Shown: positions 1-8,073, counted from the stretch's first letter. The stretch: DNA of 64,000 bases from Streptococcus sp. SN-1 (GCF_041154385.1 NZ_AP028929.1:1116001-1180000), one strand, 5' to 3'. Notes: a model not told the origin generated them from the sequence alone. Numbers and translations: made by a program.

Positions 1-522
1 ACCAGTATAAGAATAAACAATTGCAATTGCACCCATCAAAATAATCAAAATATTGATGTCAATTCCTGTCAATACTGCTAATCCAGCTGATGGGAGGTAC
101 ATAATGATAGACATACGTCCCAATTGATAAATAATAAACAAGAGTGCTGAAATAATACGAAGTGCTTTAGAATTAAAACGTTTATCCAAGTAATCATATG
201 CCGTATCGATGTCTATCCGTGCAAAGATAGGTAAGATAAAACGAATTGTCAGTGGAATAGCTACAACCATCCCTAATTGAGCAAACCATAAAATCCAGCT
301 ACCTGCATAAGAGTTACCAGCGAGTCCCAAGAAGGAAATCGGACTGAGCATTGTGGCAAAAATGGATACCGAAGTAACATACCAAGGAACCGAACCATCT
401 CCTTTAAAGAACTCTTTTCCTTTCATCTCTTTTTTAGAGAAATAGATACCCGCAACCAACACCGCAAGTAAATAAACAATCAAGATAATTAAGTCAATTA
501 TTGTAAATCCTGTTGTGCCCAT
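1..522 (-). CDS. Sodium:solute symporter (SSS family), 5' part only
   Basis: Likely a Na+-coupled importer in the cell membrane; a sialic-acid substrate is inferred only from the neighbouring lyase, epimerase and regulator. The first 174 codons are in the window: the frame read back from the ATG at 520-522 stays open to base 1, so the C-terminal two thirds are missing. Visible are a hydrophobic first helix (residues ~7-25), the SSS loop GDGSVPWYV followed by a second helix with FATMLSPISFLG, and further helices. A GGAG ribosome site lies 7 bases before the start. It is the fourth gene of the nan transcription unit, 27 bases after the lyase gene. Confidence 0.8.
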   Translation of the reverse strand, partial: MGTTGFTIIDLIILIVYLLAVLVAGIYFSKKEMKGKEFFKGDGSVPWYVTSVSIFATMLSPISFLGLAGNSYAGSWILWFAQLGMVVAIPLTIRFILPIFARIDIDTAYDYLDKRFNSKALRIISALLFIIYQLGRMSIIMYLPSAGLAVLTGIDINILIILMGAIAIVYSYTG

Positions 523-549
523 AACATATCTCCATATTGATTTTATTTA

Positions 550-1467
550 TTATAAAAATTCTTTTCGTGCTTGTTGAATAAGTTTTGCTGCTTGTTTTGC
601 AACTTCCAAGTCACCTTCTGCCAATGCTTCTAAGGGTTGACGAACAGAACCTAAATCAAGTTTTTCATTTAGACGCAAAACCTCTTTTGCTACAGCATAC
701 ATATTTGCCTTACCTGATACCATCTTATAGATAACTTCATTGATAGCATATTGAAGTTTTTTAGCAGTATCTAAATCTCGTTCTTGAATCAAACTTTCCA
801 ATTTCAAGAACAAATCTGGCATAACGCCATAAGTACCACCAATACCAGCTTCTGCTCCCATCAAGCGACCACCAAGATATTGTTCGTCTGGACCATTAAA
901 TACAATGTAATCTTCTCCACCTGCAGCTACAAACATTTGAATATCTTGTACAGGCATAGAAGAATTTTTAACTCCGATCACACGAGGATTTTGACGCATT
1001 GTTGCATACAAACTACCAGTCAACGCAACCCCTGCCAATTGTGGAATATTATAAATGATAAAATCTGTATTTGGCGCAGCTTCACTCATTGCATTCCAAT
1101 ATGCCGCGATTGAATATTCTGGCAATTTGAAGTAAATAGGTGGGATAGCAGCAATAGCATCGACTCCAACACTTTCTGAATGTTTTGCCAATTCAATACT
1201 ATCTTTCGTGTTATTACATGCAACATGGTTGATAACTGTTAATTTACCTTTAGCAACTTCCATAACAGCTTCAATAATTTGTTTACGATCTTCTACACTT
1301 TGGTAAATACATTCACCTGAAGAACCATTTACATAGATACCTTTTACACCTTTGTCAATGAAATATTGCACCAGAGATTTTACACGTTCTTGGCTAATTT
1401 CACCATTTTCATCATAGCAAGCATAAAATGCAGGAATAACGCCTTTGTATTTAGTTAAATCTTTCAT
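550..1467 (-). CDS. nanA: N-acetylneuraminate lyase
   Basis: Splits N-acetylneuraminate into N-acetylmannosamine and pyruvate in the cytoplasm, the first step of sialic acid catabolism. It is a 305-residue class I aldolase of the DHDPS/NAL superfamily. Seen in the sequence: the GSSGE carboxylate-binding motif at residues 48-52, the catalytic tyrosine Y139 in IIYNIP, and the Schiff-base lysine K167 in GVKNSS. Length is normal for the family. It lies between the epimerase gene (24-base gap) and the symporter gene. The symbol follows E. coli usage; in pneumococcus nanA normally means the sialidase, so the name is a convenience here. Confidence 0.9.
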   Translation of the reverse strand: MKDLTKYKGVIPAFYACYDENGEISQERVKSLVQYFIDKGVKGIYVNGSSGECIYQSVEDRKQIIEAVMEVAKGKLTVINHVACNNTKDSIELAKHSESVGVDAIAAIPPIYFKLPEYSIAAYWNAMSEAAPNTDFIIYNIPQLAGVALTGSLYATMRQNPRVIGVKNSSMPVQDIQMFVAAGGEDYIVFNGPDEQYLGGRLMGAEAGIGGTYGVMPDLFLKLESLIQERDLDTAKKLQYAINEVIYKMVSGKANMYAVAKEVLRLNEKLDLGSVRQPLEALAEGDLEVAKQAAKLIQQARKEFL

Positions 1468-1491
1468 CAGATTTCTCCTTTATATTGTTTT

Positions 1492-2193
1492 TTATTTGAT
1501 GACATTAATAAATCGCTGAGCAATTTCTTTTGGACGTGTAATCGCTCCACCAATGACAACACTGGTAACACCTAAACTATAAGCTTTTTTTAATTGTTCT
1601 GGATAATGAATTTTTCCTTCGGCAATTACCGGAATATTAAAATCAGCCAATTTTTTCATTAGTTCAAAATCAGGCTCATCTGATTGTACACTTGTACTTG
1701 TGTAGCCTGATAATGTTGTACCAACAAAATCAACGCCTGATTTAAATGCATAGAGACCTTCATCAAAATTACTTACATCCGCCATCAACAATTGATTAGG
1801 ATATTTTTCTTTTATTTTTTTGATAAATTCACTGACAACTAAGCCATCATATCTTGGTCTTAAAGTTGCATCAAATGCAATGACTGTTGTTCCGCATTCT
1901 ACAAGTTCATCTACTTCTTTCATCGTAGCAGTAATATATGGTTCTTGAGGTGGATAATCTCTTTTGATAATTCCAATTATTGGTAAATCTACTACTTTCT
2001 GAATTGCTTTAATATCACGCACAGAATTTGCGCGAATGCCCACTGCTCCTGCCTCAAAAGCTGCTTTAGCCATAAAAGGCATCAAGCTAAATTCTTCATT
2101 ATAAAGGGGTTCACCGAGTAAAGCTTGACAAGAAACAATGACTCCACCATGGACTTGACTTATAAATTTTTCTTTAGTCCAAATTTGGCTCAT
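1492..2193 (-). CDS. nanE: N-acetylmannosamine-6-phosphate 2-epimerase
   Basis: Converts ManNAc-6-P to GlcNAc-6-P, feeding sialic acid carbon into amino-sugar metabolism. The protein is 233 residues, the usual NanE length, and reads as one TIM barrel. Family features seen are the N-terminal [12 protein letters not shown], the [12 protein letters not shown] strand near residue 140, [20 protein letters not shown], and the phosphate-binding end [10 protein letters not shown]. The start ATG is 4 bases after the regulator's stop codon, so the two are probably translated together. The neighbours supply the preceding lyase step. Confidence 0.92.
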   Translation of the reverse strand: MSQIWTKEKFISQVHGGVIVSCQALLGEPLYNEEFSLMPFMAKAAFEAGAVGIRANSVRDIKAIQKVVDLPIIGIIKRDYPPQEPYITATMKEVDELVECGTTVIAFDATLRPRYDGLVVSEFIKKIKEKYPNQLLMADVSNFDEGLYAFKSGVDFVGTTLSGYTSTSVQSDEPDFELMKKLADFNIPVIAEGKIHYPEQLKKAYSLGVTSVVIGGAITRPKEIAQRFINVIK

Positions 2194-2197
2194 TTTA

Positions 2198-3007
2198 TTA
2201 TTCCTCCTTATGGATAATAGTTTGATTGTAATAATATTGTCTCTCTGGACTTTCCAGATAATGAGAGAATAAGCAGTCTGTAATTAAAAGTATTGGAAAC
2301 TGAGGTGATATGCGATTGCCATACGAGAGATGATTGGTCGAAGCTAATAACAATAGTTCATCAAAGAAACAATCTTTTTCATCAAATTTTCTTGTAGTCA
2401 TTAAAACTGTTTTAGCGCCTTTATCCGCAGCTTTTTGAAGACCTTTTAGTACAATATCAGTTTGACCTGAAACGGATGCTCCAATGACAAGGCAATTTTC
2501 ATTAAGTAATAAGCTATTCCACAAAATCATATCCTCGTCTGATAATACTTCTCCAATGACTCCGAGACGCATAAATCTAATCTTCATTTCTTGTAAAGCA
2601 AGAACAGAACTTCCTTTACCATAAAGATATACACGCTCAGCAGTTTCTATCATCTCAGCAATACGCTCAAGTTGAACTTCATCAAGAACCGAGTAAGTTT
2701 TCCTCAACATTTCTTCATAGTCGGATAAAACTTTTTCTGTAGCCTCTGTATACAATGCTAACTTTTCTTTCTCACGAATCATCTCTTGGTATTTGAAAAT
2801 GAATTGTCTAAAACCTTTAAAACCACATTTTTTCGCAAATCGAGTCAATGTCGCTTTGGATACATTAAGGCATTCGCACAACGCCTCACATGAATAATTA
2901 TTCAGAGGTTGCTGTTTTAAGAAGAATATAGCAATGTCTTTTTCAGAATATGCCATATTTGGTAAGTTAGCTTCTATCATTGGAATTAGTTCTTTTTGTA
3001 GTAACAT
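2198..3007 (-). CDS. nanR: RpiR-family regulator of the sialic acid operon
   Basis: Cytoplasmic transcription factor that probably senses a phosphosugar of sialic acid catabolism and controls the operon it heads. Residues ~1-77 form the RpiR helix-turn-helix domain ([20 protein letters not shown]); residues ~110-250 form a SIS phosphosugar-binding domain with VYLYGKGSS and [10 protein letters not shown]. At 269 residues it is full length. The start at 3007 has a strong AGGAG site and sits directly behind a promoter with a cre box. It is the first gene of the minus-strand nan unit. The symbol is by analogy with pneumococcal NanR; the exact ligand is not visible. Confidence 0.8.
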   Translation of the reverse strand: MLLQKELIPMIEANLPNMAYSEKDIAIFFLKQQPLNNYSCEALCECLNVSKATLTRFAKKCGFKGFRQFIFKYQEMIREKEKLALYTEATEKVLSDYEEMLRKTYSVLDEVQLERIAEMIETAERVYLYGKGSSVLALQEMKIRFMRLGVIGEVLSDEDMILWNSLLLNENCLVIGASVSGQTDIVLKGLQKAADKGAKTVLMTTRKFDEKDCFFDELLLLASTNHLSYGNRISPQFPILLITDCLFSHYLESPERQYYYNQTIIHKEE

Positions 3008-3026
3008 ATGAGCTCTCCTTTGTTAA

Positions 3027-3040
3027 AGTAAACGTTTACA
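3027..3040 (-). promoter_or_regulatory. cre site (CcpA operator) of the nan operon
   Basis: On the minus strand the bases read TGTAAACGTTTACT, with a 12-bp perfect palindrome at 3028-3039. This fits the catabolite-responsive element consensus with its central CG. It lies just downstream of the -10 box at 3047-3052, over the expected start point, a position from which CcpA represses. Confidence 0.75.
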
Positions 3041-3046
3041 TTCTTT

Positions 3047-3075
3047 ATTTTAACACTTATTTTTTTTTTTTTCAA
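3047..3075 (-). promoter_or_regulatory. Promoter of the nan operon
   Basis: Minus-strand -35 TTGAAA (3070-3075), 17-bp spacer, -10 TAAAAT (3047-3052). The spacer contains a run of A. The next gene on this strand is nanR, 40 bases further. Confidence 0.65.
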
Positions 3076-3409
3076 TATTTTTCATGATTTAGAAACTAGT
3101 TTCCAATTTCCTTCATTTTATAACAGAGAAACAAATATAAAAATATAACAATTATTTATTCTTTTTATTTGTATTTTATGTTTTGCAATTACATTTGTCG
3201 CAGGTAATATGTTCATATATACCTATTTTATTAATTTTTATTTTGATTTTATTATTTTTTTCGGAATTTCTATACAACATTTTATTTCTAAAAAAATAGA
3301 AAAAATGTTCCTAGTTTCTTTATTTTATGCTGTTAATAAATTTTTGTTTCCGAATTAAAAATAATCCTATAAAAACTACTGATTTATGAGATAAATCAGA
3401 TCACCTATT
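3076..3409. other. AT-rich intergenic stretch at the edge of the element remnant
   Basis: About 330 bases, very AT-rich, without a convincing gene. The only open frame is 49 codons on the plus strand (3209-3358), rich in Phe and Ile, with no ribosome site. It is either chance or the worn remains of a membrane protein gene. It separates the nan operon from the mobile-element genes that begin at 3410. Confidence 0.5.
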
Positions 3410-3997
3410 TTAAAAAAGCAGCAAACTATAAACTAGTAGGTTCCACACCAAATGTAGCCCCATACTGCCCCATAAGTCCGATTTATAGCGTACCATCCCT
3501 AAAAACATCCCAAGTGAAACATATAAACACCAAGCTAGAATGGTTCCTGGATGATGTACTAAGGCAAATAAAACGCTTGTCAAAGCAACTCGAATATCTA
3601 ATTTTCTAACCAAGTTCCATAAAATTTCTCGATACAGAAATTCTTCAACCATACTCGCATTGATTAAGAACAATAAAAATGAAAACCAAGGAACCTGATG
3701 TTGTAGGCCAATTAAGTTTGCTTGATTCGTGCTTCCTTGCGCATGGATTAAGCTAAAACATAGACTTATAATCAGTAGGCTAACGAATCCAATACCAAGC
3801 CATTTCATCCTAGATTTCATACTGACCTTATGCGCTTTTTTACGTTGACCATATATCCATAAAAATGAAATGAGTGACGCACCATAGAGAATCTGTAGTA
3901 TAGTTAACTCACCGATACAAAAAAATTTCAGTAAGTATAGAGATACCAATAAGACATTTACTTGTTGGAATATATAAACTGGAATTATTCTTTTCAT
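3410..3997 (-). CDS. CPBP-family intramembrane metalloprotease
   Basis: Membrane protein of 195 residues in the CPBP (CAAX protease/bacteriocin-processing, Abi) family. About six membrane helices are visible. The family motifs are present: EEFLYR (motif 1, EExxxR) near residue 118, ALVHH (motif 2) near 145, and HLVWN (motif 3) near 183. Some family members protect against bacteriocins or process peptides; the substrate here is unknown. It starts 2 bases after the preceding small gene, at the downstream end of the operon-like array 7454-3410. Such genes are known cargo of Tn5252-type elements. Confidence 0.75.
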   Translation of the reverse strand: MKRIIPVYIFQQVNVLLVSLYLLKFFCIGELTILQILYGASLISFLWIYGQRKKAHKVSMKSRMKWLGIGFVSLLIISLCFSLIHAQGSTNQANLIGLQHQVPWFSFLLFLINASMVEEFLYREILWNLVRKLDIRVALTSVLFALVHHPGTILAWCLYVSLGMFLGMVRYKSDLWGSMGLHLVWNLLVYSLLLF

Positions 3998-3999
3998 AG

Positions 4000-4233
4000 T
4001 TACCTCCGAAATAAATCTTCATAATCTAAATCTAATACCTGCACAATCCTTTCTACCCATGGACTTTGAGGCATTCGTTGTTCCATCTTATAGTGGCGAA
4101 TCTTTTGATACAAACGATTCAATTCACTTGGATAGTGAAACTCTCCCGCAAACATTTTTCTGGTTAACTCAATCCAGCTGATATTTCTTTCAGCCAAAAT
4201 AATGGACAAGTTCTCCCAAAATCGTTCAGCCAT
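4000..4233 (-). CDS. Small XRE-like DNA-binding protein, putative
   Basis: A 77-residue basic protein of uncertain function. The N-terminal half (WENLSIILAERNISWIELTRKMF) and the C-terminal VQVLDLDYEDLFR resemble the first and last parts of XRE/Cro helix-turn-helix domains. The middle is longer than usual. It starts 12 bases after the Spx-like gene and ends 2 bases before the CPBP gene, so the three are probably one transcript. A regulatory role within the mobile element is inference. Confidence 0.5.
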   Translation of the reverse strand: MAERFWENLSIILAERNISWIELTRKMFAGEFHYPSELNRLYQKIRHYKMEQRMPQSPWVERIVQVLDLDYEDLFRR

Positions 4234-4245
4234 ATTGCTTCTCCT

Positions 4246-4626
4246 TTAGTTAGATAAATAATGTGTTTGTTCCATGTAAATCAATTGTTTCGTATCTCTT
4301 GGCAATAGAGCTCTAGCCTCTTCCAAATTCAGATTTGGATAAACTCGCTTATTTGAAACCGCAAGAGGAAGTCTGATGGTTAGTTCAGGATTTTTTAAAA
4401 TCATCTCAACGAAATCCGTTAATCTTAGATTGTCACGGTTCTTAAATCGCAATAAATTGGGAGATAAAAACTCAAAACAATCTGAAGAATAACTCATCAT
4501 CTCTATTAATTTATCCCTTGTCATTTCAGAAACTGAATGACAAGATACCTCGATACCATAGTTTTGGAAAAAGTCTAAAAGAAGTTGATTTCTTTGGCTA
4601 TTTTTACTTAGATAGAGATCAATCAT
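4246..4626 (-). CDS. Spx/ArsC-like protein lacking the redox CXXC motif
   Basis: 126 residues with the fold signature of Spx/ArsC regulators. The N-terminus MIDLYLSKNSQRN aligns with the Spx strand that normally reads CxxC, but SQRN replaces it. The C-terminus, NPELTIRLPLAV through EEARALLPR, matches the Spx segment NPxLLRRPIIID...EIRRFLPR. Spx proteins bind the RNA polymerase alpha C-terminal domain and redirect transcription under thiol stress; without the cysteines this one could not sense oxidation the same way. It overlaps the upstream gene by 8 bases. Its place in an element remnant suggests it may modulate host transcription, which is inference. Confidence 0.6.
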   Translation of the reverse strand: MIDLYLSKNSQRNQLLLDFFQNYGIEVSCHSVSEMTRDKLIEMMSYSSDCFEFLSPNLLRFKNRDNLRLTDFVEMILKNPELTIRLPLAVSNKRVYPNLNLEEARALLPRDTKQLIYMEQTHYLSN

Positions 4627-5068
4627 GGGAGACCTCCCAAAGATTCGGTTCCATTTGATATTCTGAGACGATTAAGGAATCTAATGAATTTGAGAAGTTA
4701 ATCGATTTCTTGTCTTCATCATAAGCTTTTACAGTTACTTGGGTTGTAAGTATTCCTTCTTTTCCCTCGGCTCGATAGACTTGTCCATATAAAACAAAAA
4801 CAAGATTCTGATTATCATCTACAAAGGCATCAACCCCATTCTTTATGTCTTGACTTTCAAGGAATTCCATAACGTTTTGAAGATAGGACTCGTAAAATAG
4901 TGGGTAGTTGTGTTTTTTATGGTAATCATCTAAAAATGTTACTTCAAACTCACATGGATAATTGGGCATCAAAAATAATTGTTCATCCAGCTGTTTGATT
5001 TCTGCATCATGTAATTCTGTTTCTAATTCATCACAATCTAGTATTGATTCTTTATTTAATGCTTTCAT
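4619..5068 (-). CDS. Conserved hypothetical protein of the element remnant
   Basis: 149 residues, acidic, with no signal peptide or membrane helix and no family I recognise. The N-terminus is charged and probably helical (ELETELHDAEIKQLDEQLF); the rest alternates strands and loops (NLVFVLYGQVYRAEG). It overlaps the methylase gene by 17 bases at its start and the Spx-like gene by 8 bases at its end. That tight packing points to a real, co-translated gene. I recall similar proteins beside the cytosine methylase of Tn5252-like elements, but no function is known to me. Confidence 0.6.
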   Translation of the reverse strand: MKALNKESILDCDELETELHDAEIKQLDEQLFLMPNYPCEFEVTFLDDYHKKHNYPLFYESYLQNVMEFLESQDIKNGVDAFVDDNQNLVFVLYGQVYRAEGKEGILTTQVTVKAYDEDKKSINFSNSLDSLIVSEYQMEPNLWEVSHD

Positions 5069-6407
5069 CTTTTTCCTCTATTTCTTTTAATTTCTTTGCG
5101 ATCGCGGCAATCACAGGAACGGTTACACTATTACCAGCTTGTTTATAGAGCTGACTATTACTAGAGACTTTTCTCGCAGCTTCAAAAGCCCAATCAGGAA
5201 AGCCCTGCAAGCGAAAACACTCTTTAGGAGTGATTCGTCGTATCCTCAGACGGTAAAATTGTCCATCTATCAAGACACCAGCTACATGATAAACTTGTTT
5301 ATCTTCTCCTTCATAGCTACCCACTACTCCCATTTGACCACTAGTTGTTAACGTATTCGCTATACCTTTTCCAACTCTACCACGCCGATACTGAGAACTT
5401 GGTCTTTCCAAATTGATTGAATCTCCAATCTCTGCTTGAGCGTATCCTTTTTTAGTTGCTTCCCTGACTTTTAAAAATTGGATTGGTTCTGGAATCAGTA
5501 TTTTGGGAATTTTATCTCCTCCTTGCATCGTAGTCAGTGTTGGAGATAAGCCCTCACTTCCATAGACGCGACCGGTCTCCTTAAAGCTAGTGGGTAAATC
5601 TCCAACAACGACAATGCCATGACGATCCTGAGTATTTAAAGTAAACATCGGCTCTTGATTTTCCTTAAAGCGTCTACCATTTTGTCTCTTGTCTAATCTG
5701 TCTGGTGTCATACAAGGAATAGCAACCTTAAATCCTTCTCCTTTTCCACGAACTAATGTTGGCGCAAGACCTTCTGAATAATAGACTTCACCACTCATTC
5801 CACATCTTGATGGATTCAAATTTCCTAGTGCTTTCAAAGTCTCAGAGTTAGTTGCTTGACCTTCTCGTCTGAAAGGAAATAAGAGTCTGGTACCTCTCTT
5901 TCTAGAATGTCCGATAATAAACACCCTCTCTCTGTTTTGGGGAACGCCAAAATCCTTACTGTTAAACACCTGCCACTCAACATCAAACCCCAATTCATCA
6001 AGCGTGGTAAGGATTGTGGTGAACGTCCGTCCCTTATCGTGATTGAGTAGGCCTTTAACATTTTCAAGAAAAAGAAAACGTGGTTGGATTTGTTTGGCCG
6101 CTCGAGCAATCTCAAAGAATAAAGTTCCTCTAGTATCTTCAAATCCCAATCGTCTTCCTGCGATTGAAAATGCTTGACAAGGGAATCCCCCACAGATGAC
6201 ATCGACTTTCCCTCTAAGTTTTTTAAATTCGTCATCTGAAACATCTCGTATGTCATGAAATTCAATTTCTCCTTCCGTTTGAAAAATGGACTTATAAGAT
6301 TCTCTAGCAAATTTATCAATCTCACAAAATCCAATACACTCGTGTCCAACACTTTCCATTCCTAGTCGAAAACCACCGATACCTGAAAATAAATCAATAA
6401 ATCTCAT
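5052..6407 (-). CDS. dcm: DNA (cytosine-5-)-methyltransferase, orphan
   Basis: Transfers a methyl group from SAM to C5 of cytosine in DNA. The 451 residues carry the C5-methylase motifs in order: motif I DLFSGIGGFRLG (5-16), catalytic PCQ (76-78, Cys77), ENVKG (115-119), QNRERVFIIG, and motif X QAGNSVTVP near the C-terminus. The target-recognition region (about 195-370) is long and repeats a TL[NTV]-containing segment four times. No restriction enzyme gene lies nearby, so it is an orphan, as on Tn5252-type elements, where such enzymes are thought to shield incoming DNA from host restriction. The start ATG lies 4 bases after the stop codon of the 30-residue peptide gene. Confidence 0.9.
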   Translation of the reverse strand: MRFIDLFSGIGGFRLGMESVGHECIGFCEIDKFARESYKSIFQTEGEIEFHDIRDVSDDEFKKLRGKVDVICGGFPCQAFSIAGRRLGFEDTRGTLFFEIARAAKQIQPRFLFLENVKGLLNHDKGRTFTTILTTLDELGFDVEWQVFNSKDFGVPQNRERVFIIGHSRKRGTRLLFPFRREGQATNSETLKALGNLNPSRCGMSGEVYYSEGLAPTLVRGKGEGFKVAIPCMTPDRLDKRQNGRRFKENQEPMFTLNTQDRHGIVVVGDLPTSFKETGRVYGSEGLSPTLTTMQGGDKIPKILIPEPIQFLKVREATKKGYAQAEIGDSINLERPSSQYRRGRVGKGIANTLTTSGQMGVVGSYEGEDKQVYHVAGVLIDGQFYRLRIRRITPKECFRLQGFPDWAFEAARKVSSNSQLYKQAGNSVTVPVIAAIAKKLKEIEEKDESIK

Positions 6408-6411
6408 TTCT

Positions 6412-6504
6412 TTACCCCCCTTCCTGATCGACTATCAATGTCCAAATAGTCACACCACTTGAAATGACAATGAGCATAACTAATATCCACTCGATTGGCG
6501 ACAT
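6412..6504 (-). CDS. 30-residue single-helix membrane peptide
   Basis: A very short gene. The peptide begins MSPIEWILVMLIVISSG and is one hydrophobic helix followed by an acidic tail ending DQEGG. The ATG follows the stop codon of the replication-initiator-like gene directly (TAAATG), with a GGAGGTGG ribosome site inside that gene's last codons. The stop lies 4 bases before the methylase start. That packing is good evidence for translation. The function is unknown; a membrane peptide of the element is all that can be said. Confidence 0.5.
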   Translation of the reverse strand: MSPIEWILVMLIVISSGVTIWTLIVDQEGG

Positions 6505-7284
6505 TTAACCACCTCCTTTTCTAACACGGTTATTCCAAACGGAATACAAGCCATTAAACACAAATTCAGCAAGTACTTCCGCTCGTCTAACAAAGCGAAC
6601 ATTGTCAAGAGCATACTGATAGATTCTCTCAAAATCAGTCATAGCAATTTCACTGGCTGTTTCAGAAAAACCCTCTCGTCTAAATTGATCTTGTACCAAT
6701 CCCCAAATATAATCTCGATCATATTTTGTGACCTTTTCTACTTTTCTTTTTAAAATAGGTTGAGTATTCCTATCCTCCTCATCCTCAATAAATAAAGAAT
6801 CAGTCTCATTATATTTAGTCTCACTAACTTCAGTCTCACTAGGGGCTGAATGTGAGACGGGGGCCGTTTCATTTTCAACCTGCCCTAGTCTTTTTTTAAC
6901 ACTAGGCCTGTTTGAATTACCTACTGGGGTAGAAGATAATTCCCCTAAATAAATCTTATTAGCAAGTCTTCCTTTCTCACTTGAAGACTGTTGGACTTCA
7001 TCAATTAGGTCATATTCTTTAAGAGTTTTTTTGATGGACAGTAATTTTGACTTCGAACAACCTAACAGCATCATCAGTTTAGAATTAGAAAATACCAAAT
7101 ATACTGCTCCTTCTTCATCTATCCAACCACGACTAAGAGATAATTCTAAACGATCTTTTAAAATAGAATAAGCCACCTTTACTTCTAGTTTCATATCCAT
7201 ATATTTCTCATCCTCAAAAAGAATTTTAGGTAATTTGTAATACCGTTCTGAAGTTTGGTATTGATTTGCGGTAATTCGTTTCAT
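6505..7284 (-). CDS. Replication initiator protein A-like (RepA N-terminal family)
   Basis: 259 residues. The N-terminal ~115 residues match the RepA_N / replication initiator A domain of Gram-positive plasmids and integrative elements: ERYYKLPKILFEDEKY, LEVKVAYSILKDRLELS, and the winged-helix segment MLLGCSKSKLLSIKKTLKEYDLI. A polar linker (~120-180) leads to a C-terminal helical domain (DYIWGLVQDQFRREGFSETA...). It would bind element DNA and start its replication or control it. The start overlaps the upstream small gene by 4 bases. In Tn5252/ICESa2603-type elements a repA gene of this kind is an end gene, which fits the non-coding debris that begins just behind it. Confidence 0.75.
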   Translation of the reverse strand: MKRITANQYQTSERYYKLPKILFEDEKYMDMKLEVKVAYSILKDRLELSLSRGWIDEEGAVYLVFSNSKLMMLLGCSKSKLLSIKKTLKEYDLIDEVQQSSSEKGRLANKIYLGELSSTPVGNSNRPSVKKRLGQVENETAPVSHSAPSETEVSETKYNETDSLFIEDEEDRNTQPILKRKVEKVTKYDRDYIWGLVQDQFRREGFSETASEIAMTDFERIYQYALDNVRFVRRAEVLAEFVFNGLYSVWNNRVRKGGG

Positions 7285-7454
7285 AGCGCTCCTCCAAGTT
7301 CTTTGAGTATTAAATCTCCACTTGATTCCAATCGAACCAAGCCATTTTTTTCTAATTCAGCCATAAGAGAGATGGCTTCAACAATATCAATTCCCATTTC
7401 ACGTACTAAAAATGAAATGACAATATAGCGTGATGATTGTAATTCTTTTGTCAT
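7281..7454 (-). CDS. 57-residue hypothetical protein of the element remnant
   Basis: A short acidic protein (MTKELQSSRYIVISFLVREM, then IVEAISLMAELEKNGLV) that reads as two or three helices and may be a small winged-helix fragment. The ATG at 7452-7454 is preferred because TCTGGAGGAAAA, an ideal ribosome site, precedes it. A longer frame reaching to 7541 would add residues with no such site. Its stop overlaps the repA-like start in ATGA. It is probably the first gene of the 7454-3410 array. The function is unknown. Confidence 0.5.
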   Translation of the reverse strand: MTKELQSSRYIVISFLVREMGIDIVEAISLMAELEKNGLVRLESSGDLILKELGGAL

Positions 7455-7615
7455 TTTTCCTCCAGAAAATAAAAAAACGGAAAGATTGTGAAATTCCTTT
7501 CCGTAACATAATAGATATTTGAACACCAAACTCAACACCAAAAAAATGTTTTTATTGATGATTATTGCTCAATCAAACATTTATAACAATGTAAAAAATA
7601 AAAATCTGTACTCAC

Positions 7616-7642
7616 AAAAACCCTTGAAATTCAAGGGTTTTA
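7616..7642 (-). terminator. Rho-independent terminator after a truncated gene
   Basis: Perfect stem AAACCCTTGAA / TTCAAGGGTTT with a run of five T on the minus-strand 3' side. It lies 28 bases after the TAA at 7671-7673, so it closes whatever gene that stop belonged to. Confidence 0.75.
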
Positions 7643-7670
7643 AGCATTTATTCTACTTCACAATGTTTTA

Positions 7671-7742
7671 TTATTTTAATTCTTCTAGACCAACCATTGA
7701 ATAGTAGCCATTGAGTTTTTTTCCTTTCGTAGCAAGGGTTTA
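7671..7742 (-). pseudogene. C-terminal fragment of an unidentified gene
   Basis: On the minus strand the last codons read LATKGKKLNGYYSMVGLEELK and then TAA, followed by a proper terminator. Upstream the frame is closed by a stop. The peptide is too short to name. It looks like the surviving 3' end of a gene cut by the events that left the IS end at 7903. A chance open stretch is possible. Confidence 0.3.
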
Positions 7743-7902
7743 GATACCCTATTTTATTTTACTATCGCTTGAACATAGAGAGTTTTCACATGAATGGTGT
7801 TCAAACAGTTCTTATTTAATTACATAGAAATCTACTTTATATTATATCATGCCTTCTCTATTTTGTCCGATGATAGCCCTTCAAGCTCCCGGAATAGAAA
7901 AA

Positions 7903-8047
7903 GCGACTCTATAATATTTGTAGTGGGTAAATCCCCTATGGATATTATGGAGTCTATTTTGTGTAGAAAAAGTTCCATAGAAAAAATCATATGGAATCAT
8001 TACTTTTATCACAAGACCACTCGATATCAAAGAATCAAATATCAAAA
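7903..8047 (+). mobile_element. 5' end of an ISL3-family insertion sequence (IS1167-like), truncated
   Basis: The left end begins with an ISL3-type terminal sequence (GACTCTATAATATTTGTAGT, then GGG) and reaches the first codons of a transposase. One frame gives FITRPLDIKESNIKK, close to the ISL3 transposase start HFITKLLDIKDPNI as I remember it. The first codon region is out of frame and the rest of the element is missing, so only about 145 bases remain. Confidence 0.5.
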
Positions 8048-8073
8048 AAGAAAGGACGAAATTTGTCCTTTCT
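8045..8073 (-). terminator. Terminator downstream of the 8200-9231 genes
   Basis: Stem AAAGGAC / GTCCTTT around a 7-base loop, followed on the minus strand by a T-rich TTTCTTTTTTGA. It lies about 130 bases after the hydrolase pseudogene. Confidence 0.55.

Noticed and set aside
3209..3358. 49-codon plus-strand frame, rich in Phe and Ile
   Set aside because: No ribosome site, extreme AT content and no similarity I can see; probably chance or a worn remnant.
5834..6352. A 172-codon frame on the minus strand
   Set aside because: It is a shifted frame inside the cytosine methylase gene, whose own frame carries all methylase motifs.
7455..7541. Longer N-terminus for the 57-residue protein
   Set aside because: The added residues are low-complexity and hydrophobic, and the ideal GGAGG site lies just before the internal ATG at 7454.
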